Below are positions 1 through 5,239 of a stretch of DNA of 5,429 bases, one piece after another. A program made the position numbers and the translations under genes. The DNA is taken from positions 1-5,429 of the forward strand of contig NZ_JZWV01001229.1 of the NCBI RefSeq assembly GCF_000966975.1, written 5' to 3'. The DNA is from Streptomyces katrae. Its GTDB lineage: Bacteria > Actinomycetota > Actinomycetes > Streptomycetales > Streptomycetaceae. Numbering within the stretch: the first letter of the stretch is position 1; every line of letters begins with the position of its first letter. The notes under the pieces were generated by a model, which made no database searches, was not told the DNA's origin, and was given only the letters and a program-made list of their open reading frames with translations.

Positions 1-37
1 GGCCGGACCCGCCCGCCGCCCGGCCGGGGCCGCGGCC

Positions 38-799
38 GTGCTGCGATGGGTGCGGGCCGGGCTGCTGCGGTCGGCGGCGGTGCTCGCCCTGCTCGCCCTG
101 TGGGAGGCCGCGCCCCGGCTCGGGCTGGTCGACGCCACGTTCCTGCCGCCCTTCAGCGAGGTGGCCCGGGCCTGGTGGGGGCTGCTCGCCGACGGCCAGC
201 TCGGCGAGCACACCCGGGCCAGCCTCGTCCGCTCCTTCGGCGGCTTCACCATCGCGGTGGTGATCGCCGTCCCGCTCGGCCTGCTGATCGGCTGGTACCG
301 CCCCGTCGCCGCCTTCCTCGGGCCGCTGCTGGAACTGTTCCGCAACACGGCCGCCCTCGCCCTGCTGCCCGTCTTCGTCCTCCTCCTCGGCATCGGGGAG
401 ACCTCGAAGGTGTCGATCGTCGTCTACGCCTGCGTCTGGCCGATCCTGCTGAACACCATCAGCGCCGTCGGGAACGCCGACCCCACCCTGGTCCGGCTGG
501 CCCGCTCGATGGACCTCTCCACGCCCCGGCTCTTCCAGAAGGTGATCCTCCCGGCCTCCGTCCCGGCCGTCTTCACCGGCATCCGGCTGGCGGGCGCGGT
601 CTCGATCCTGGTCCTGGTGGCCGCCGAGATGATCGGCGCCAAGGCCGGGCTGGGCTACCTGATCAACGCCTCGCAGTTCAACTTCGCCATCCCCCAGATG
701 TACGCGGGGATCATCACGATCTCCGCGATCGGGGTGGCCTTCAACCAGCTCCTGGTCGCGGTCGAACGCCGCCTCAGCCTCTGGCGCGTCCCCGCCTGA
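38..799 (+). CDS. ABC transporter permease, SsuC/TauC (nitrate/sulfonate/taurine) family
   Basis: Inner-membrane subunit of an ABC importer of the aliphatic sulfonate/taurine/nitrate type. As read it has 253 residues, close to the 250-280 usual for SsuC-like permeases. About six hydrophobic segments are visible, near residues 13-25, 69-87, 104-118, 125-143, 182-199 and 222-240. The FLPPFSEV stretch (35-42) and the RNTAALALLPVF stretch (102-113) are typical of this family. The cytoplasmic EAA loop that docks to the ATPase is at about 154-172 and ends VILP, but the usual glycine is Asp159. The GTG at 38 is the working start. The frame is open to the window's left edge and no clear Shine-Dalgarno site precedes it, so the true start may lie upstream or at GTG 50. 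The cognate ATPase and binding protein must be encoded outside the window. Family assignment is strong; the transported substrate is inferred only from the neighbouring monooxygenase. Confidence 0.88.
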   Translation: MLRWVRAGLLRSAAVLALLALWEAAPRLGLVDATFLPPFSEVARAWWGLLADGQLGEHTRASLVRSFGGFTIAVVIAVPLGLLIGWYRPVAAFLGPLLELFRNTAALALLPVFVLLLGIGETSKVSIVVYACVWPILLNTISAVGNADPTLVRLARSMDLSTPRLFQKVILPASVPAVFTGIRLAGAVSILVLVAAEMIGAKAGLGYLINASQFNFAIPQMYAGIITISAIGVAFNQLLVAVERRLSLWRVPA

Positions 800-816
800 C
801 CCGCCCCGCCGCATCC

Positions 817-822
817 AAGGGA
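817..822 (+). promoter_or_regulatory. Ribosome binding site of the LLM monooxygenase gene
   Basis: AAGGGA lies six bases upstream of the ATG at 829, within the 29-bp gap after the permease stop. It decides the start: the reading frame is open far upstream, through the whole permease gene, but only this ATG has a ribosome site and gives a family-like N-terminus. Confidence 0.65.
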
Positions 823-828
823 ACAGAC

Positions 829-2163
829 ATGTCCGCAGCTCCCCGCACCCTCCACCTCAACGCCTTCCTGATGAACGCAGGCCACCACGACGCCGCCTGG
901 CGCCACCCCGCGGCCAGCCCCGAACGCGTCACCGACCTGGCCTACTTCCAGGAACTGGCCCGCACCGCCGAGCGCGGCCTGCTCGACTCGATCTTCTTCG
1001 CCGACGGAGTCGCCCTCTGGGGCAAGGCCCGCTACAACGCCCTCGGCGGGTTCGAGCCGCTGACCCTGCTGTCCGCCATCGCCGCCGTCACCTCGCGCAT
1101 CGGTCTGATCGCGACCGTCTCCACCACCTTCAACGAGCCCTACAACCTGGCCCGCAAGTTCGCCTCCCTCGACCACATCAGCGGCGGCCGGGCCGGCTGG
1201 AACATCGTCACCTCCGGCAGCGTCGACGAGGCCCGCAACTTCAACCGGGACGAGCACCTGGAGCACGGCGTCCGCTACGAGCGCGCCCGCGAGTTCCTGG
1301 AGGTCGCCACCAAGCTCTGGGACAGCTGGGAGGACGACGCGATCGTCCTCGACAAGGAGCGGGGCGTCTACGCCGACACCGACAAGCTCCACCCCGCCGC
1401 CCACCGGGGCGCGCACTTCTCCGTGGCCGGCCCGCTCAACGTGCCCCGCTCGCCCCAGGGCCACCCGCTGCTCGTACAGGCCGGCTCCTCCGAGGACGGC
1501 AAGGAGTTCGCCGCGCAGTACGCCGAGGCCGTCTTCACCGCCCAGCAGACCCTCGCCGACGGCCAGACCTTCTACAAGGACCTCAAGTCCCGCCTCGCCA
1601 AGTACGGCCGCGCCGAGGAGGACCTCCTGGTCCTGCCCGGCATCGCCCCCGTCATCGGTTCCACCGAGGCCGAGGCGAAGGCCCTGGAGCAGGAGCTCAC
1701 CGAGCTCCAGATCCCCGAGTACGGGCTCGCCCAGCTCTCCGGCATGCTCGGCACCGACCTGACCGGCCTCCCGCTGGACGGCCCCCTCCCCGACCTCCCC
1801 GAGGAACGGGACATCAACGGCAACAAGAGCCGCTTCACCCTCGTCGCCGAACTCGCCCGCCGCGACGGGCTCACCCTGCGCGAGCTGATCGCCCGCCTCG
1901 GCGCGGGCCGCGGCCACCGGGTCCACGCCGGCACCCCCGAGCAGATCGCCGACCAGCTGGAGGAGTGGTTCACCCGGGGGGCCGCCGACGGCTTCAACAT
2001 CATGGCGCCCGTCCTGCCCACCGGCCTGACCGACTTCGTCGACCACGTCGTGCCGATCCTCCAGCGCCGCGGTCTCTTCCGCACCGAGTACACGGGCGCC
2101 ACCCTGCGCGAGCACTACGGCCTGCCCCGCCCCGCCAACCGGTACGCCCGGAACCCCGCGTGA
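829..2163 (+). CDS. FMN-dependent monooxygenase of the NtaA/SnaA/DszA (LLM) family
   Basis: A 444-residue bacterial-luciferase-like (LLM) flavin monooxygenase. Members use FMNH2 supplied by a separate reductase, plus O2, to oxidise C-S, C-N or similar bonds; DszA, DmoA, NtaA and SnaA are known relatives. Visible family motifs are HHDAAWRHP (19-27), FFADG (56-60), the GGFEPLTLLSAIAAVT block (73-88), STTFNEPYNLARKFASLDH (98-116), GGRAGWNIVTS (119-129), HPLLVQAGSS (212-221), AEAVFT (232-237) and GAADGFN (384-390). Length fits the family (about 440-460). The start is set by the AAGGGA site, 29 bp after the permease stop. Its stop overlaps the GTG of the next gene, so translation is probably coupled. 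Next to an SsuC-like permease, an organosulfur substrate (sulfonate, sulfone or sulfide) is the best inference, but residues alone do not identify it. No flavin reductase gene is visible here. Confidence 0.93.
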   Translation: MSAAPRTLHLNAFLMNAGHHDAAWRHPAASPERVTDLAYFQELARTAERGLLDSIFFADGVALWGKARYNALGGFEPLTLLSAIAAVTSRIGLIATVSTTFNEPYNLARKFASLDHISGGRAGWNIVTSGSVDEARNFNRDEHLEHGVRYERAREFLEVATKLWDSWEDDAIVLDKERGVYADTDKLHPAAHRGAHFSVAGPLNVPRSPQGHPLLVQAGSSEDGKEFAAQYAEAVFTAQQTLADGQTFYKDLKSRLAKYGRAEEDLLVLPGIAPVIGSTEAEAKALEQELTELQIPEYGLAQLSGMLGTDLTGLPLDGPLPDLPEERDINGNKSRFTLVAELARRDGLTLRELIARLGAGRGHRVHAGTPEQIADQLEEWFTRGAADGFNIMAPVLPTGLTDFVDHVVPILQRRGLFRTEYTGATLREHYGLPRPANRYARNPA

Positions 2164-3746
2164 GCGGCCGAGTTACGGACCACCTCGCCGACGTCCTCGT
2201 CGTCGGCGGGGGTCCGGCCGCCACCTGGGCCGCCCTGAAGGCCGCCGAGGCGGGGGCGTCCGTCGTCCTCGCCGACAAGGGCTACTGCGGCACCAGCGGG
2301 GCGACGGCCGCGGGCGGCACCGGCGTCTGGTACGTCCCGCCCGAGCCCGCCGCCCGCGAGGCCGCCATGGCCTCCCGCGAGGGCCTCGGCGGCTACCTCG
2401 CCGACCGCCGCTGGATGGCCCGCGTCCTCGACGAGACGTACGAGCGGATCAACGAGCTGGCCGTCGAAGGCCGCTACCCCTTCCCCGCCGGCCCCGACGG
2501 GCAGCAGCTCCGCGGCGGCCTCCAGGGCCCCGAGTACATGCGGCGGATGCGCGTCCGTATCCGCCGCGCCGGGGTCCGCGTCCTCGACCACAGCCCGGTC
2601 ACCGAGCTGCTCACCACCTCCGACGGAGCCGTGGCGGGCGCCGCCGGATACCGCCGCCAGGCCCGCGAGCACTACCGGGTCCGGGCCGGCGCGGTCGTCC
2701 TCGCCACCGGCGGCTGCGCCTTCCTCAGCGGGGCGCTGGGCACCAACACCAACACCGGCGACGGCGCCCTGTTCGCCGCCGAGGCCGGGGCCGAGCTCTC
2801 CGGGATGGAGTTCTCCAACGCCTACGGCATCGCCCCCGAGGGAACCTCCGTCACCAAGACGGCCTTCTACTCCTTCGCCACCTTCTACCGGGAGGACGGC
2901 GCGGAACTGGAGGGCGCCGCCAGCCAGGGCGGCCGCTCGGCCATCGCCCGCGAACTGCTCACCGGCGCCAGGGTGTACGCCCGCCTCGACCGTGCCGCCC
3001 CGGACGCACGGGCCGCCATGCGCCGCGCCCAGCCGAACTTCTTCCTCACCTTCGACCGGCTCGGCATCGACCCCTTCACCGACCGCTTCTCCGTGACCCT
3101 GCTGGCCGAGGGCACCGTGCGCGGCACCGGCGGGATCCGGCTCACCGGCGACGACTGCGCCACGGGCGTGCCCGGCCTGTACGCCGCCGGGGACGCGGCC
3201 ACCCGCGAGGAGATCTGCGGGGGCTTCACCGGAGGCGGCAGCCACAACGCCGCCTGGGCCATCTCCTCCGGCAGCTGGGCCGGGCGGGGGGCGGCCCGGC
3301 ACGCGCGTTCGCTCGGCTCCGGGTGCGCCGCCTCCCGGCCGGTGCGCGGGGCGGGCGGAGCGGGGCTCCGCCCCGGCGGATCCGCCGCCGCCTCTCCCGG
3401 CCACCGCGCGGCCGTGGACCTCGTACAGAAGGAAGTGCTCCCGTACGACAAGAACTACCTGCGCCACGGCGGCGGGCTCGCCCGGTCCCTGCGCGCCCTC
3501 GACGCGGGCTGGGCCGCGCTGCGGGAATCCCTGCACGGCGAGGGCGCCGGCCTGGTCAAGGCACGGGAGGCGGCGGCGATGACGGCGCACGCGCGGTGGA
3601 TGTACGCGGCCGCGCTGGCCCGCCGCGAGAGCCGGGGCATGGCCAGACGGCTCGACCATCCGGACCAGGACCCGGCGTTGCACCACCGGATCCTGACCGG
3701 CGGACTCGACCGGGTGTGGACCCGGCCCGCGGAGGTGGCGGCGTGA
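2160..3746 (+). CDS. FAD-dependent oxidoreductase, fumarate reductase/AprA-like flavoprotein
   Basis: A 528-residue soluble flavoprotein of the fumarate reductase/succinate dehydrogenase/adenylylsulfate reductase alpha superfamily. The FAD dinucleotide motif is VVGGGPAATWAA (14-25), with Ala instead of the usual third Gly. The second FAD region is GTSGATAAGG (44-53). ATGGCAF (182-188), TNTNTGDGALFAAEAGA (195-211) and GLYAAGDA (339-346) are superfamily hallmarks, as is ESRG (490-493) followed by DHPDQD in the helical C-terminal domain. The SdhA histidine that carries covalent FAD aligns with Ser46, so FAD should be non-covalent. EFSNAYG (217-223) replaces the EFVQFHPT-type active-site loop of SdhA/FrdA, arguing against succinate or fumarate as substrate. 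A Gly/Ala/Pro-rich linker spans about 383-415. The GTG start overlaps the preceding stop by 4 bp (GTGA), with no good ribosome site, implying translational coupling. The ferredoxin encoded next is the likely electron partner. The AsfA protein of aryl-desulfonation systems is a possible relative (recalled, not checked). Confidence 0.87.
   Translation: MSGRVTDHLADVLVVGGGPAATWAALKAAEAGASVVLADKGYCGTSGATAAGGTGVWYVPPEPAAREAAMASREGLGGYLADRRWMARVLDETYERINELAVEGRYPFPAGPDGQQLRGGLQGPEYMRRMRVRIRRAGVRVLDHSPVTELLTTSDGAVAGAAGYRRQAREHYRVRAGAVVLATGGCAFLSGALGTNTNTGDGALFAAEAGAELSGMEFSNAYGIAPEGTSVTKTAFYSFATFYREDGAELEGAASQGGRSAIARELLTGARVYARLDRAAPDARAAMRRAQPNFFLTFDRLGIDPFTDRFSVTLLAEGTVRGTGGIRLTGDDCATGVPGLYAAGDAATREEICGGFTGGGSHNAAWAISSGSWAGRGAARHARSLGSGCAASRPVRGAGGAGLRPGGSAAASPGHRAAVDLVQKEVLPYDKNYLRHGGGLARSLRALDAGWAALRESLHGEGAGLVKAREAAAMTAHARWMYAAALARRESRGMARRLDHPDQDPALHHRILTGGLDRVWTRPAEVAA
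3353..3386. repeat. Pair of GC-rich palindromes inside the flavoprotein gene
   Basis: GGGCGGAG (3353-3360) and CTCCGCCC (3366-3373) form a perfect 8-bp inverted repeat around a 5-base CGGGG loop. It is followed at once by the perfect 12-bp palindrome GGCGGATCCGCC (3375-3386). Together they encode part of the Gly/Ala/Pro-rich linker of the flavoprotein, so the structure is in frame. GGGGCTCCGCCCC-type palindromes are, as I recall, abundant between genes in Streptomyces, so this may be an in-frame capture of such a repeat. Confidence 0.55.
3731..3735 (+). promoter_or_regulatory. Ribosome binding site of the ferredoxin gene
   Basis: GGAGG lies within the last codons of the flavoprotein gene, seven bases before the GTG at 3743. 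It supports that start and suggests the ferredoxin is translated both by its own initiation and by coupling through the GTGA overlap. Confidence 0.7.
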
Positions 3747-4099
3747 TCGAACTGGTCTCCGCGCAGCGGTGCATCGCCTGCGACAAGTGCGTCGACGTCT
3801 GTCCCACGGACGTCTTCGAACGCGGCCCGGACGGGATCCCCCTCCTGGCCCGGCAGGAGGACTGCCAGACCTGCTTCCTGTGCGAGGCCAACTGCCCCGT
3901 CGACGCGCTCTTCGTGTCCCCGCTGACCCGGCCGCTGCCCGAGGACCCGGCCGTGCGGGACGAGGCCGGCCTGGTGGGCAGGGGGCTGCTCGGCAGCTAC
4001 CGCCGCGAGATCGGCTGGGGCCACGGCCGCACCCCCGGCTCGCTGAGGGCGATCGGGCCCGCACTGGGCGCCGACGGGGGGAAGCCGATCATCTCCTGA
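3743..4099 (+). CDS. Ferredoxin-like 2x[4Fe-4S] protein with C-terminal tail (AprB/AsfB-like)
   Basis: A 118-residue small iron-sulfur protein. Two complete CxxCxxCxxxCP motifs are visible, Cys10/13/16/20-Pro and Cys41/44/47/51-Pro. In bacterial-type ferredoxins the first three cysteines of each motif plus the last of the other motif bind one cubane, so two [4Fe-4S] clusters are expected. The loop between the motifs is short and carries the acidic FERGPDG stretch. Residues about 60-118 contain no cysteine and include GLLGSYRREIGWGHG (81-95), an extension beyond a plain 55-80-residue ferredoxin, as seen in AprB-like partners of flavoproteins. The GTG start overlaps the flavoprotein stop (GTGA) and follows GGAGG at 3731. 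It is the last gene of the operon and is followed by a strong hairpin. Role inferred: electron carrier to or from the flavoprotein encoded just upstream. A recalled but unchecked relative is AsfB of arylsulfonate desulfurization. Confidence 0.88.
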   Translation: MIELVSAQRCIACDKCVDVCPTDVFERGPDGIPLLARQEDCQTCFLCEANCPVDALFVSPLTRPLPEDPAVRDEAGLVGRGLLGSYRREIGWGHGRTPGSLRAIGPALGADGGKPIIS

Positions 4100-4128
4100 G
4101 GAGGGGCGGGCCGGTCGCGTGCTGTGCG

Positions 4129-4165
4129 CGCGGGCGGCCGGAGTGCGGAACTCCGGCCGCCCGCG
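4129..4165. terminator. Probable bidirectional terminator hairpin between convergent genes
   Basis: A perfect 16-bp stem (4129-4144 with 4150-4165; left arm CGCGGGCGGCCGGAGT) closes a 5-base loop GCGGA. It begins 29 bp after the ferredoxin stop and lies 55 bp beyond the stop of the convergent minus-strand gene. Neither side has a T-tract, which is common for actinobacterial hairpin terminators. The position and stem strength support termination from both directions; this has not been tested. Confidence 0.75.
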
Positions 4166-4190
4166 AGGCGTTCGGCGTCAGGCTCGGAGC

Positions 4191-4218
4191 GCGTCCGGCG
4201 TCCGGCGTCCGGCGTCCG
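4191..4218. repeat. Four perfect tandem copies of a 7-bp unit (GCGTCCG)
   Basis: GCGTCCG occurs four times without a mismatch and is followed by GC and then the stop codon (minus strand, 4221-4223) of the quinone oxidoreductase gene. A further, separate GGCGT occurs just upstream. The repeat lies entirely in the 3' untranslated space, so changes in copy number would leave both flanking proteins intact. Confidence 0.9.
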
Positions 4219-4220
4219 GC

Positions 4221-5141
4221 TCAGACCGTGAGGACGATCTTGCCGCGGGCCTGGCCGGCCGCGCTCAGCTCCCAGGCCCGTCCGGCCTCGGCGAGCGGGA
4301 GGACGTGCCCCACCTTGACGGTGATCCTCCCGGTGTCGGCGAGTTCCGCGAGGGTGGTGAGGTCGGTGGCCGAGGAACGCGCCCAGATGTGCTTCGCGCC
4401 CTTGTCGCCGGCGTCGTTGTCGGCGACGGAGATCACCGGACCGCCCGGGCGGACGATGGACTGGAGCAGCTCGACGCCGCCCTCGCCGTAGAAGTCGAGC
4501 CCGACGTCGACGCCCTCGGGGGCCAGCGCGGCGACCCGCTCGGCCACGCCGTCCCCGTAGAGGACCGGTTCGGCGCCGAGCGAGCGCAGGTAGTCGTGGT
4601 TGCGGGCGCTCGCGGTTCCGATGACCCGGGCGCCGAGGGCGACGGCGATCTGCACGCCCAGCGAGCCGACCCCGCCGGCGGCGGAGTGGATGACCACGGT
4701 CTGCCCGGCGGAGACTCCGGCGCGGGTGACGGCCTGGTAGGAGGTGAGCCCGGCCAGGGGGAGGCCCGCGGCTTCCTCGAACGTGAGCGTCGCGGGTTTG
4801 CGGGCGAGGGTGCGCACGGGGGCCGAGACCAGCTCCGCGTACGTGCCCAGCTGGACCCATTCCTTGCGGACGTACCCGTAGACCTCGTCGCCCACGGCGT
4901 AGTCGTCGGTGTCGGGGCCGACGGCCTCGACGACGCCGGCCACGTCCCACCCCGGGATCACCGGGTGGCGGACCTCCAGGACGTGCCCGAGGAAGCCGGC
5001 GGCCAGCTTCCAGTCCACGGGGTTGACCCCGGCGGCTCTGACCCGGACCAGCACCTCGCCGGGACCCACCTTGGGCTCTGGTACGTCAACGAGCTCCAGG
5101 GCGGTGGGAGTTCCGTAGCTGCTGTAGGTGATTGCCTTCAT
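4221..5141 (-). CDS. NADPH:quinone oxidoreductase-like MDR protein (zinc-independent)
   Basis: A 306-residue cytoplasmic member of the medium-chain dehydrogenase/reductase superfamily, quinone oxidoreductase (zeta-crystallin) branch, which typically reduces quinones or activated alkenes with NADPH. The GroES-like N-terminal domain shows GPGEVLVRVRAAGVNPVDWK (26-45) and PGWDVAGVVEAVG (63-75). The Rossmann domain carries AAGGVGSLGVQIA (154-166), the AxxGxxG coenzyme motif. No catalytic or structural zinc cysteine cluster is seen. The C-terminus GRAWELSAAGQARGKIVLTV (287-306) is typical, so the protein is complete. ATG 5141 is the only sensible start: no other ATG or GTG in frame lies in the gap upstream. 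No Shine-Dalgarno site precedes it (the eight bases before it read CCCCCTAC), so initiation may be weak or leaderless. It is convergent with the sulfur operon and probably unrelated to it. Physiological substrate unknown. Confidence 0.92.
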   Translation of the reverse strand: MKAITYSSYGTPTALELVDVPEPKVGPGEVLVRVRAAGVNPVDWKLAAGFLGHVLEVRHPVIPGWDVAGVVEAVGPDTDDYAVGDEVYGYVRKEWVQLGTYAELVSAPVRTLARKPATLTFEEAAGLPLAGLTSYQAVTRAGVSAGQTVVIHSAAGGVGSLGVQIAVALGARVIGTASARNHDYLRSLGAEPVLYGDGVAERVAALAPEGVDVGLDFYGEGGVELLQSIVRPGGPVISVADNDAGDKGAKHIWARSSATDLTTLAELADTGRITVKVGHVLPLAEAGRAWELSAAGQARGKIVLTV

Positions 5142-5201
5142 GTAGGGGGCAACGACCGGGTCGGGGCGAGGTGTTCCGCCCGGTTCCCCGGCTCCAGCGA
5201 T

Positions 5202-5220
5202 CCTCCGGCAGCCCTCCGGC
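5202..5220. repeat. Spaced direct repeat upstream of the quinone oxidoreductase gene
   Basis: Within the 98-bp gap between the two minus-strand genes, CCTCCGGC occurs at 5202-5209 and 5213-5220. The repeat starts are 11 bp apart, about one helical turn, and lie 61-79 bp upstream of the gene's ATG. This could be an operator, but in such GC-rich DNA it may also be chance. No convincing -10/-35 pair was found in the gap. Confidence 0.3.
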
Positions 5221-5239
5221 GGGTCTGCGGGGACGGCCG

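Noticed and set aside
46..828. The monooxygenase reading frame continues open upstream through the entire permease region, from an ATG at 46.
   Set aside because: The translation is Arg/Pro/Gly-rich shadow sequence from the +2 frame of a convincing permease. The family-like monooxygenase begins at ATG 829 with its own ribosome site.
2160..3746. Succinate dehydrogenase or fumarate reductase flavoprotein subunit.
   Set aside because: The FAD-linking histidine and the HPT active-site loop are absent, and the partner is a small 2x[4Fe-4S] ferredoxin rather than an SdhB-type subunit with membrane anchors.
655..4064. Long minus-strand open frames (about 490 and 650 codons) opposite the operon.
   Set aside because: They are Gly/Ala/Arg/Val/Glu-rich with no recognisable motif and mirror the codon bias of the well-supported plus-strand genes; a GC-rich genome effect.
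3743..4099. True dissimilatory adenylylsulfate reductase (AprAB).
   Set aside because: Dissimilatory sulfate reduction is not expected in an actinobacterium of this type, and the neighbouring genes (monooxygenase, ABC importer) point to aerobic sulfur scavenging. Similarity is at superfamily level only.
4099..4223. A possible small plus-strand gene after the ferredoxin: SD-like GAGGAGG right after the stop, then GTG at 4119.
   Set aside because: Spacing from SD to GTG is too long, the frame runs through the terminator hairpin and tandem repeat, and then continues antisense through the MDR gene without protein-like features.
3997..4950. A 317-codon minus-strand frame overlapping the quinone oxidoreductase.
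   Set aside because: An Arg/Gly-rich out-of-frame shadow of the MDR gene, without domain signal.
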